NCBI GenBank assembly: GCA_037349315.1
Contig: JBAIAC010000007.1
Span: forward strand, 46,886,001-46,950,000
From: Chelydra serpentina
Lineage: Eukaryota > Chordata > Testudines > Chelydridae
Direction of reading: 5' to 3'
DNA length: 64,000 nt
The translations under genes were made by a program, and so were the position numbers. Below the pieces are notes generated by a model. It ran no database searches. It was not told the origin of the DNA and was given only the letters and a program-made list of their open reading frames with translations. This document shows positions 45,310 through 54,854 of this stretch, one piece after another (positions within the stretch are counted from its first letter, which is position 1; every line of letters starts with the position of its first letter).

Positions 45310-47681
45310 CTAAACTTTTGGAAATGAGAGCCTTCTGCTACTGAAGCAGTCTGCAGGGGTGGAGTGATTATTTCCACGGCTCCTGCCTCCCCTCGTCCTA
45401 GTGACTTTGGGTGAGTAGATGATTGGACTTTGTGGCGGGGGAGGGAGGTTGGAAATTACATAGAGAGGGGCTCTTTCCTCCTGTCTCCTGTCCTGGAGAA
45501 CGTCTACCAGGCGCCGGAGCATGTCCGTTTGCTCCCTCATTAGTCCCAGCAGTGTTTGAGTTGCCTGCTGGTCTTCCTGCCGCCACCTGTCCTCGCGAGC
45601 TTCAGCCCTCTGCTCCCGTTCCCTGGCTGCTCGCTTGGACCTTGAGACGTCCTCTCTCCGCTGTGCCGCCTCCCTTCGGGAACAGACCATCAATTCGGAG
45701 AACATTTCGTCCCGGGTTCTCTTTTTGCGCTGCCTGATCAGCGCTAGCCTCTGGGAGGGTGATCCACGGGTAGGGCGGGAGACACTCGCAGCTGTGGGAT
45801 GAGAGAAAGGGAGTGAATTCCTAAGAAAGATACTTTTTCCAGAACAATGCATATACTCTTTCCCTGTGAATAGGACCAAGCACAGTACCTATCACATGTC
45901 CACTTACTACAAGGTCAAATATTATGTCTTTATCCTGAGTGTCTGGGGTCCCGGTGTACAGATCCCAGAAGCCTTGCAGAACACTGAAAATCAGCTCTCT
46001 GGAGACCATGGTAAGCTGATGAGTTTGGACTGCTGAGAGAGTACTTCACAGCAGTGCTCTACTCCCATGTTTCATTTCACTGTTCCCGGCTGCTGCCAGG
46101 AACTGCTGCTGCCCAAACCGCTCATCTACAGCGGCTCGCCAATCCTACGCGTGGCCGCTCCCAGGAACTGAAAGTGCCCGCGAACCGCTGTGTTTGAACG
46201 GCTCGCCTACCCTTCCCCCCCCTCCCCATGGCCGCTCCCGGGAACTGAAAGTGCCCGCGAACCGCTGTGTTTGAACAGCTCGCCTACCCTTCCCCCCCTC
46301 CCCGTGGCCGCTCCCGGGAACTGAAAGTGCACGCGAACCGCTCTGTTTGATCGGCTCGCCTACCCTTCCCCGCCCTCCCCGTGGCCGCTCCCGGGAACTG
46401 AAAGTGCCCGCGAACTGCTCTGTTAGAATGGCTCGAACACCCTTCCCACCCCTCCGCGTGGCCGGTCCCGGGTACTGAAAGTGCCCGCGAACTGCTCTGT
46501 ATGAACGGCTCACGTACCCTTTCCCCCGCTTCGCGTGGTCGGTCCCGGGAACTGTCCCTGCCCTCGCACTGCTAAGTTCAAATGGTTTGGCTCCCAACTC
46601 CCTCCCGCCCCGCGTTAATGGAAACCGCCGGGTATCTTTCCTTAAAGGGAAAATGAAGCATTCCCTATACTAATGAAACCACTCATTCAAACCAGGGCAC
46701 CATGACTGATATCACTTTGATGAGGATTACGGAGACAGAGAAAGACTGCATGCTGCGTCAATGCCAGCAAACCCCGGGGCCGTATGCAGCCATGCTATGC
46801 AAGGCAATGATACCAGAGTACCTGCAGCTTGCATGGCGCGGGAAAGTATCCTACCATGGAGGAGACAATAAGGCCGCTCTCCCAGCGAACGTGATACAAA
46901 AGCTCTCACTGTACCTCCAGGAGAGCTTTGCGGAGATCTCCGATGGGGATTACTCCTCTATCCCCATACATATTGACAGACTTTTCGAGTAGTTGCACTA
47001 GAAAGCGACTCAAAGCTGAAGCGCATAAGGCCAATTAAGCAATACTAACACAGTGCTTACACACCACGCCTATTGTATTCCAAATAAATGTCTAAAACAC
47101 TGACCTGCTGATCCTTCGCCTGATTCCTGGTCAGGGATGCTGCCTTGGGAGGGTTCGTAGGGGCGCTCAGTCAGGGTGATGAATAGATCCTGGCTGTCGG
47201 GGAAATCAGCATTGAAAGCGCTGTCGACTGCCTCGTCCTCCTCCTCTCCTTCCTCATCTTCGCCGTCCGCGAAAACCTCCGACGACGTGGCCGTAGATAA
47301 GACCCCGTCGTCGGAGTCAACGGACACTGGTGGGGTAGTGGTGGCAGCACCTCCGAGCATAGCATGCAGTGCCTCGTAAAAACGGCAAGTGTGTGGCCGC
47401 GATCCGGAGCGTCCGTTGGACTCCTTGGTCTTCTGGTACGACTGTCGCAGCTCCTTGATTTTCACGCGGCACTGCGTTGCATCCCGGCCGTATCCTCTCT
47501 CCGTCATTGCCTGGGATATTTTCTCGTAAATTTTTGCATTCCGTCTTTTGGATCGGAGCTCGGATAGGACGGATTCATCTCCCCACACAGCGATCAGATC
47601 CAAAACTTCCCGATCAGTCCATGCTGGAGCCCTCTTTCTATTCTGGGATTGCATGGTAACCTCTGCTGTAGAGCTCTGCAT
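45310..47681 (-). CDS. Myb/SANT-like protein of the Harbinger element, two exons
   Basis: Exon 1 is 47681-47105 and exon 2 is 45791-45310, on the - strand. The intron (47104-45792, 1313 bp) begins GTCAGT and ends CACAG. The join is phase 1 and keeps the frame, giving a predicted 352-residue protein. Residues about 21-110 form a trihelix/Myb_DNA-bind_4-type domain: 'RAPAWTDREVLDLIAVWG', 'KIYEKISQAMTERGY', 'QCRVKIKELRQSYQKTKE' and 'CRFYEALHAML'. An acidic Glu/Asp stretch follows at about 145-160. Exon 2 adds a basic, Arg/Glu-rich probable coiled coil ('REEMFSELM'-like opening, then 'QTLLGLMREQTDMLRRLVDVLQDR'). In the family this second protein binds the subterminal DNA and helps carry the transposase into the nucleus. 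I start at the ATG at 47681, the first in frame (the next is 9 codons on). The frame is open further upstream, but only from a TTG. Confidence 0.85.
46082..46612. repeat. CpG-rich 76-77 bp tandem array in the intron
   Basis: Six units begin at 46151, 46228, 46304, 46381, 46458 and 46535 with 'gtggccgctcccgggaactg' or a close variant. A seventh, more diverged unit precedes them (46082-46150). The unit is not a multiple of three, so the long - strand ORF across it (46597-46145) alternates between two reading frames of the same repeat and is not a protein gene. The array lies about 90 bases upstream of the 96-codon ORF on + and could be promoter-like DNA. That role is inference. Confidence 0.92.
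46702..46992 (+). CDS. 96-residue ORF of unknown function in the Harbinger element
   Basis: The ORF is complete: ATG in a good context (A at -3: 'ggcaccATGa') and a TAG stop at 46990. The product begins MTDITLMRITETEKDC and ends IPIHIDRLFE. It is mixed in charge, with three Cys (16, 21, 33), a 'TPGPYAAML' stretch (24-32), a 'YLQLAWRGKVSYHGG' stretch (40-54) and probable helices at 63-78. I do not recognise a domain, a signal peptide or a membrane segment. It lies inside the intron of the Myb-like gene on the opposite strand, and an AATAAA follows at 47083-47088. That layout suggests a separate transcript. It could also be an exon of a longer gene or a chance ORF; I favour a real but accessory element gene. 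Confidence 0.5.
   Translation: MTDITLMRITETEKDCMLRQCQQTPGPYAAMLCKAMIPEYLQLAWRGKVSYHGGDNKAALPANVIQKLSLYLQESFAEISDGDYSSIPIHIDRLFE
47083..47088 (+). terminator. Possible poly(A) signal of the 96-residue ORF
   Basis: AATAAA on +, 90 bases past the TAG of the ORF at 46702-46992 and only about 16 bases from the splice donor of the opposite-strand gene. Confidence 0.4.
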
Positions 47682-47872
47682 CGTTGCCAGTGCTGCTGAG
47701 CTCGCCACGATGTCCAAACAGGAAATGGGATTCAAACTGGCCAGACAGGAAAAGGAATTCAAATTTTCCCGGGGCTTTCCCTGAGTGGCAGGTCAGAGCA
47801 TCCGAGTACAGATTGCTGTCCTGAGCGTCCACTGAGTGGTGCACTGTGGGATAGCTCCCGGAGCTATTAGCG

Positions 47873-48045
47873 TCGAATTCCGTCCACAGTACCTCGAATT
47901 CGATATGGCCATGTCGAATTTGGCGCTACTCCCCTCGTCAGGGAGGAGTACAGAAATCGAATTAAAGAGCCATTTATGTTGAAATAAATTGCTTCCTAAT
48001 GTGGACGGGTGAAGGGTTAAATCGAGTTAACGCTGCTAAATTCGA
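47873..48045. promoter_or_regulatory. Subterminal TCGAATT motif cluster
   Basis: TCGAATT occurs at 47873, 47894 (within the palindrome TCGAATTCGA), 47914 and 47957, and its complement AATTCGA at 48039. A variant, TCGAGTT, is at 48022. In Harbinger elements, the Myb-like partner protein is known to bind repeated motifs just inside the ends. That this is the motif here is inference. Confidence 0.55.
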
Positions 48046-48333
48046 CATAAAGTCCTTGTGTAGACCAGGCCTTAGATTCAGCCTCATGTCTCCATTTCCT
48101 GTTTGAAATAAGATATCACTTATACAGTCACTTATACAGCATAAACTAAGAGAGGAATAGAGAAGCATCTTAAATTCACTGGGACAGTCCAGTGACTACT
48201 CCAAATTCAGCCTTTGAAAAGAAGTATAAAAGACAATTCTTCACATCAGGATTTAGAACAAGGTGTTCCACAAACGAATATAGAAAAGGCCTTAATGAAC
48301 ATTGAAATAACAACCCTCTTTTTTTCCTGAATA

Positions 48334-48662
48334 GGAGAAGCTCCATGTAAACATCTGCAAAGCTACCTCATTATCCACCTTCAAATCCCACCTCAAAACT
48401 CTCCTTTGCCATGATGTCTACAAAAAACTTGACAACGGTTAGACTTTTGGTGTGCTGAGACCACTGCCTATCATGCTGACCAATATTGTCTCATTTACTA
48501 GTACTCCACAATCTGTCTATATCCATCTGTTGTCTCTGGTCTTATACACTGCAAGTCCATTGGGGCAGGGAACATCTTTTTGTTCAGTGTTTGTACATCA
48601 TCTAGCAGAGTGGAGTCACAGACCCTGTAGGCACGAGGATAATATAAATAAAATAAAAACAA
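48334..48662 (+). mobile_element. L2-type LINE 3' end
   Basis: The wording 'gctccatgtaaacatctgcaaagctacctcattatccaccttcaaatcccacctcaaaactctcc', 'gaccaatattgtctc', 'ccatctgttgtctc' and 'ttggggcagggaacatctttttgttc' matches the 3' end of L2 copy 2 (34798-35160). It ends in an A-rich tail and is heavily 5'-truncated. Confidence 0.85.
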
Positions 48663-48664
48663 AT

Positions 48665-51145
48665 TAGAGGATATTTTAACTTTTGCTCATGAATGAATGG
48701 AGCTTTCAAGCACAGAAAGAGAAAAATTGTAAAACTGAGACTTGTCCTCATTTTGGAGACACTATACTACCAGTTAAATATATTTTTGCAAAAAAGTCCT
48801 TTTTTTGTGAAAAACATTTCATCCCAAATTGTTGAACACAGAACAGTTAGCATGCTATTTGAAATGTCTCTAACTCCTCACCACACAGTGGGCAGAATCC
48901 TGAGGTGATGTATCAGGTGGTGTAAATTACATCTTGGTAACTGAGTATAAGTCAATGTAAATTACAAGGGTCTGGAAGAAGCTGCAAGTTAAAGAGTGTT
49001 TGCATGCATCTGTGTAGTTTTAACACACTTTGAAGGGGAAAAGAGAAGTTACTCCCTTGGACTCCAATCTGAATTTGGCCTAATATGTTAAATTTAAGGA
49101 TAAGAGTTGAAAAGATGCAAGAACACGTACACATGGCAAAAAAAGAATAAAAATGTAATGCTTAATAATGCCCTTAGTAATCACTTGACTATTCCTAGCT
49201 ATATTCAGTCAGAAAGAAGAGATACTTAATATTTGAGAACACAAAGAAAGGTTCTGGCCAGAAAGAAAGGGTCACATGGTTGTGTAGGGGGCAGGAAGAG
49301 TGAGAAAGACAGAGATGCATGACACTCTGGCTCCACTTAAAATTGCTCTAAATAGGTCTTTCTTCCATTTTTTTTAGCTTGAACTTCAGAATTATCTAGA
49401 TCTGAAAGTGATTATAGTTGAATGAATGTAACCGGTGACTAATGAAGGGTTTGACAAACATATTCAGATAAAATAAGAGTGAGCCTGAATTTTACTCAAA
49501 TCAAACCTAATTTTTGTCTGGGAGTTCAACTAACTTGGTATGTTTTACTGTACTTTCTGAATCAAGTTGGGATGAGATGACAAAGTGCTGAATAATATGA
49601 AAAATATACATTGGTAAAGCTATAAAGAGGAGGGTGAATCAAATAAAAACAATAACAAAGCTAATATTAAACTAGTGGCATGGCAAACTTTACAGGGATT
49701 AAAAATCCTGTGGGTCTTTTAATGGCTAAATTAAAAACTGTGACCTCAGCATTCTCTAAAATCTTTTTAAAAACCCACACTGCTATTTTCAGAGTGATAT
49801 CTTGACTACAAAGAAGTATTAATGCTACTTTAGATGTTTTTGGCCATATGTAGAACCTAATCCATCACCCATTGAAGTCAATCGAAAGACTCCCATAGAT
49901 TTCAGTGGAGCTCCATTAGACCATCAATGCATGTTACTCTTGCATTGTATATTGACAGTTGTACCCTGAAGAAAGCTGAAGACATTTTCTGTGAAGGATC
50001 ATTTTTACACATAATAGGCCAAAGTCTGCACTAAGATATACTATTCTACTCAATTGTGATATGCTGGATTTACACTGGTATAATTTTCTGAACAGAATTG
50101 AATTATCAATCAATATTTTAAATCAAGAAATCATTTTAAATGAGCAGAAACATATGGCTGTATAAAACAGCAGCGATGCTGCTAGAATTACTATTACTTT
50201 ATTCCATTTATTATGGCTGACCAAAGTTTCAAAAGTGCTCAGCACCCACAATTGGGGTCATATTTCAAAAGAACTCAGCTTCCATTACATATCTAAAAGA
50301 AGTGGGCATGTTTTCAAGAATGCTCAGCATCTAGCGACTTTCATTGAGAACAACATAAGGACTGAGAACTATGGGAGCTACTGAATTGTAATGCTAATGA
50401 GAAAATTCAATTGGTTAGCTACCTGTATAGTGAACTCCTATATTGGTTTTATTTTAAGGTTGTGTCATACTGTGTTCTTCTAAATATTAGGTTACAAAAG
50501 GGGTTAATTTTTAGCAAAGAAAATCACCTTCTATAACTTGAAGGAAACAATATTCAATAATAAACACAGGCATGAATGCTGTGATTAAGACCCAGACATC
50601 TCTGTGGCGTCTCATTAATTCCTGTACTTCACTCCCTATTTTTCCTTCCCAGGCCAGCTTTCCTACCCTATGCCACGTGCGTCTCAGAATGGCACTGCTG
50701 GCTTATAGTTTGCAATTATGCCCGGCATTTTAACATTTCTTGAAGAAAACAGTCACTTTAACAACATTTTAAACTAGAACTGGTTTAAAAAAGGGGGATA
50801 TCTACAATATTTCTTTTGAACATTTCTCCCCATATTTTCAAAAATTTGAAACTTTTAACAGTTCTGTGGTTTATCAGAAAACAAGCCAAAATGGAAATTC
50901 TCTCACAAACATTACCAGTATTTTTTCAAAATCTGAAATTTCACATTAATCAAAATTTTAGCCAGCTCTATGTTGCATATGATTATAGAATAGTATTTTC
51001 ATTATTATCTACATAAACAAACGCAAATAATGAAAACAAGGCCTCATTCAGCCATGGTCCTACATTTATTGCTTCAGTTGCTTTTAATTAGTTTGTTTTA
51101 GGAAGGAGGACGAGCCTGGTGCTCAGGTCCTACAGTGAGGAGTAC
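48665..51145. other. No gene recognised
   Basis: AT-rich spacer. Weak fold-back-like wording ('cccattgaagtcaat', 'tggatttacactggtataa') occurs near 49870-49925 and 50065-50085 and may be old dispersed repeats. Confidence 0.45.
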
Positions 51146-51149
51146 AGTA

Positions 51150-51355
51150 TAAACACAGAACAGAATAGTGGTTAAGGGAGATCTAGGTTCAATTCCCTGT
51201 TCTGCCCCAGACTTCATGTGTGAACTTTGACAGATAACAGTCTCTCTGTGCCTCAGCTTCCCATCTGTAAAATGGGGATAACATTTCCCTATATCACTGG
51301 GATGTTGGTGGGGGAGATACATTTAAGTATGAGGTGCTCAGATACTACGATAATG
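51150..51355 (+). repeat. MIR-like SINE
   Basis: It reads 'agtggttaagggagatctaggttcaattccctgttctgcc' with a B box GGTTCAATTCC at 51186-51196, then the MIR core 'ctctctgtgcctcagcttcccatctgtaaaatggggataac', then an L2-like end ('aggtgctcagatactacgataatggg'). These are the parts of a MIR element in order. Confidence 0.85.
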
Positions 51356-51379
51356 GGAGGCCACATAAGATCCACAGAT

Positions 51380-52020
51380 ATATTTCTTGCCTTTCTTTTC
51401 TAGTTATTTATTTGTTTAAGCTTTCTTTCTGCTACACACCATAGCATAGGTTTTCTTCCTTTATTCAGCTTTTTGCCTTCATTCTAATTTTTCTGTAGTA
51501 TTAATACTGTAGATACTCTCTATCTCACCTTTCCACCTACCCGTGTTATTGTTTCCCTCCTTCCCCATATTGTTTCAGTTTCTCTTCTACTTTGTTTTAG
51601 TCTTTTCCTCTCTCACACCTTCCACTGTGTTCCTTTCTCCCTCCTCTTCCTGAATGTCTCCTTCTGATTTACTCACTAATCCTCTTTTCCAATCCACATT
51701 TTTTACCTTCCACTCCCAAATGAATTCCTCTAATTCTCTTCCCAAGGCTTCTTCCATTCACGTTGCCACTCTCACTGCCGCCACACCTGCCTCAGCCATT
51801 CTTCCCCCATGCTTTCACTCACACACACTCATACTTTCTTTCACACACACACAGCACCAATGCTTTCCCCCCTCCCTCTCGTACATACACATATGACCAC
51901 CTTTATTTCATCCTCTTTTACAAAATGACACCCCGTCATACTTTCACACCTCCACCACACACACATTCACATTCTTATTTCTGTGTTCCTATTTCCTCCT
52001 CCCTTATTCCTTCTCATTAT
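51380..52020. repeat. Pyrimidine-rich low-complexity tract
   Basis: Long runs of C/T with (CA)n stretches near 51820-51860 and 51955-51970. The + ORFs (51654-51896, 51763-52062) are Ser/His/Pro-rich translations of this tract and are not annotated as genes. Confidence 0.7.
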
Positions 52021-52049
52021 TTGTTACAATCTAATTACTGGAATGTAGG

Positions 52050-52385
52050 TGGTCAGACCTAGTCATCACTGCAGTGGTGGTCATGCATAGTGGTTGGAGC
52101 AGGAGTCAGAAACCAGCAACTGGGGCTGGAGCCAGGATCAAAGCCACAGTCAGAAGCAACGGCGTGGGGAGTAGAAGTAAGGATCTGGAACACCTAGCTG
52201 CTTAGTCAACCTCCTGTGCCTCCTTCTAGCTTTAACTGTTTAACAGCAAGTCTGAGCCAATTGGAGAGGTTGGATGTCTCCTCCAACCAGGAGCTATGTG
52301 GGCATTGCCTCTGGTGAGCTAGGGTCCACCAGCCTGCACAATGGAACCCCGATCTTGACTGGGGCCTCTAGGCACGAATACAGTA
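52050..52385 (+). repeat. Candidate LTR fragment
   Basis: It shares 'ggtcagacct' and 'tggttggagcaggagtc' with 35480-35520 and has the same order of 'cagtcaga..' purine-rich text, then a pyrimidine-rich end. Probably the same LTR family. Borders unknown. Confidence 0.35.
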
Positions 52386-53427
52386 ATGTATTATAAAACA
52401 GTAATGCTAACCACATTCACAAATTGTCAAGGGGAATTTTACAGTAGTTGCTATGCGTAACTGTTTTTTAACCTAGATAAGAATTTTCAATTAAGAAAAT
52501 AATTTAAATATTCAGAGCCCCATTGGTTTCTCACACCCCACATTTCATATTATTTAAATAAATATATGGCCTAGAACAATTATCATTTAAGAATACTTCC
52601 ACCATGAAGAAATGACTCTAAAAATGGCATTGTGGGCTCGCTGTGTCTCTCATCAACTGACATCAACACTTGTAAAAAAAAGACCCTGATCCTCAGCTAC
52701 ATTATGGTTGCTTTGCACTACTCTGCCTGTACACATAGCCCTATGCAATCACATCTGGCTCCTAGAGGATCACTCCAATGTCATTCTGAGGATAGCTGAC
52801 AAACAAGTAGGAGGAGGGTTGAGGATGAGGATGGAATGGTTGTGCGTAGAACTGGTGTGCCAAAGGAGGCATCCACTGCCATGTTCTGCACTAAGGTGTA
52901 GTGTGCTGCAAAGGTCTATTCCTGGAATTGCCTGAAGTCATCTGGTTGGGGGTGATGCAGCCACCATGTTGTCAGGAGAGAAAGAGGAGAACCTTGCTGC
53001 TTCTGGCAGAACCGTTGGAATTGGGCTAAAAAATTCTTCTTCCACCATTGGGTGGAAGGATCTCTCAAGGGGGAAGCAGGTGATGGTTCCATTGTGGATC
53101 GGGTGGGTTCCAAGGGGGAGTATTGCCCAGGGACCCCAATACAGCCAATAGGTTGCATCCAACAGAGGTTATGGGGGTCCCCACAGCATAGGGTACCATC
53201 AGCTCGGTTGTGGCAGTAAATGTTGCCATGGATGTGGTGGTTTCTGTGGTGCATAAAGGTGGTAAGCTAAAGGAGGTTCTTCTCCTGGTTCTGAGTTGTT
53301 GGAAGAGAAGGCGGCAAATCTAGTTTCTAATGGCAGTACCATTGGAGCCGGTGAAGAGTGTAGAGCATTGGGTCAGTGGCCCTGTTTTGGAGGCACGTCC
53401 CTTAGTGGCGATACAATCTCTCTAGAG

Positions 53428-53761
53428 CAGTGGTTCTCAACTATAGTCCACCGCTTTTTCAGGGAAAGCTCCTGGCGCGTTGGGCTGGTTTGTGTACCTG
53501 CCACATCCACAGGTTCGGTCGGTCGCGGCTCCCACTGGCCGTGGTTCACCGCTCCAGGCCAATGGGGGGCTGCGGGATGCAGCGCAGGCCGAGGGATGTG
53601 CTGTCCGCTGTGTCCCGCACCCCCCATTGGCCTGGAGCGACGAACCGTGGCCAGTGGGAGCTGCGACTGGCCAAACCTGTGGACGCGGTAGGTACACAAA
53701 CCAGCCCGGCGAGCCAGGAGCTTTCCCTGAAGAAGCGGTGGACCACAGCTGAGAACCACTG
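53428..53761. mobile_element. Near-palindromic hAT-type MITE
   Basis: The ends are CAGTGGTTCTCAACTATAGT and, reverse-complemented, CAGTGGTTCTCAGCTGTGGT. CTCTAGAG, an 8-bp palindrome, flanks both sides (53420-53427 and 53762-53769). Arms of about 150 bp are inverted copies, so the ORFs on + and - encode similar text ('GKLLARWAGLCTCHIHRFG' and 'GKLLARRAGLCTYRVHRFG'). These are mirror artefacts, not genes. Confidence 0.94.
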
Positions 53762-53878
53762 CTCTAGAGGTAGAGGGCCCAAAGGAGGTGGGGGGGAGTC
53801 TGGATCCGGGAAGACAAAGACCTCCTAGGGAGCAACTATGGTTCTAGAATTTATCAGCATGAGCAGTGCTCTCACCTT

Positions 53879-54012
53879 CATAGCCTCATAGCCCCCTAAC
53901 CTCTGACTGAGTTACTGAAGTCCTCAAATCATGATTTAAAGACTCGAAGTTACAGAGAATCCACCATTTACACTAGTTTTCACTTGCAAGTGACCCATGA
54001 CACATGCTGCAG
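53879..54012 (-). mobile_element. CR1 LINE 3' UTR fragment, reverse strand
   Basis: The + strand reads 'tcatagcc', 'ccctaacctctgactgagttactgaagtcctcaaatcatgattta', 'acaagtgacccatg'-type text: the reverse complement of the CR1 3' UTR at 26577-26790. Confidence 0.8.
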
Positions 54013-54854
54013 AGGAAGGCAGTCATCAGAACCAGTGTTGGGGTCTTCCCAGTGCAGGAGGATTCCATGTCTTGTGCGATGCCTAGGATAGCGATACAGA
54101 CAGGTCAGCACCCGGAACTGCTGGGTCCCATTGTTTTGGGGTCTTTTTTCTCATGCTTATGCATCTTAGACAATACTCTGTCCCCTTGGGCCAAGGTGGT
54201 GGAAGGAATGTCCGTCTTCTTTGATTTGGATGAAGTCTTCGTCTCATGGCAAGCTCCATGAGATGTTTCTGGAGGCAAAGTGACTGGCCTTCTCAGGTGC
54301 AGCTGGGGAAGGATTGAGAAATACTGCACCACACTGCAATGTGAGCTTCTCCCAAGCAGTAAAGGCAGCATTGGTGGTCATCACTGACCAAGAAGGATCA
54401 TGGACAGGAGGTGCAGAGTTTGAAGCCCAGAGTCCTGGGCATAGTCCGGTACCTGCACATGGGTATGGGGGTAAAGGGGGAGTGAAAACCCCATATCTAT
54501 CTAAAACAAATGAAGCTAAGCAACTATTAAAAACTTTTAAAACTAGAAAAGAAATAAAACTTGTAATCTATTGTAAAAACTCTTTAAAAAATATGTATAA
54601 CTATTGTTTTTAGAAATGCATCAGAGACAGGGACACAGAGTTCCGATTCAGACCATGCAGCAGTAAGAAGGAACTGACAATGTGGGTCGGTCTGCCCCGT
54701 TCTTTATTGCCTCAGATGGAAGCACGAGGCAACCCAGGGGGCATGCATAGACCAACAGACACTACTTTTGTAATCTCCGATTCCGGACGCATAGTGCACA
54801 GTGTAATCCCTCAGTGAACTACAATAGGGACCATCACTCTAAGAAGAAATGCAT

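Larger units (their letters stand above)
43966..48071. mobile_element. PIF/Harbinger transposon lacking its left end
   Basis: It holds a DDE transposase part (+), a two-exon Myb/SANT-like gene (-), and a further ORF (+). The right terminus, reverse-complemented, reads GGCCTGGTCTACACAAGG and is followed by TTA (48072-48074), as in PIF/Harbinger. No matching left terminus is found; the element starts within the transposase gene. CpG density is high against its AT-rich flanks, and the remaining reading frames are intact, which suggests a rather recent insertion later cut at the left. About 4.1 kb remain. Confidence 0.9.
52900..54850 (-). mobile_element. Reverse-strand retroelement remnant, DIRS-like or similar
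   Basis: On the - strand, the 5' side (54850-54650) has the leader wording 'tcttagagtgatggtccctattgtag..' and 'cagttccttcttactgctgcatgg', familiar from a common turtle retroelement. Further on, the ORF 53254-52916 ends with 'HPQPDDFRQFQE', like the gag-like ORF1 of that element. Several stops occur. It is interrupted by a MITE (53428-53761) and a CR1 tail (53879-54012). The superfamily is uncertain. Confidence 0.42.

Noticed and set aside
46145..46597. A 150-codon - ORF with repeating peptide
   Set aside because: It is the translation of a 76-77 bp tandem array, and the repeat switches frame from unit to unit. It also lies in the intron of the Myb-like gene.
47682..47762. A longer start for the Myb-like protein
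   Set aside because: The frame stays open for 27 codons upstream, but the only initiator there would be TTG. The first ATG is at 47681.
51654..52062. Ser/His/Pro-rich ORFs
   Set aside because: Low-complexity pyrimidine tract with CA repeats.
53373..53828. Several 80-130 codon ORFs on both strands that look alike
   Set aside because: They are mirror readings of a palindromic MITE.
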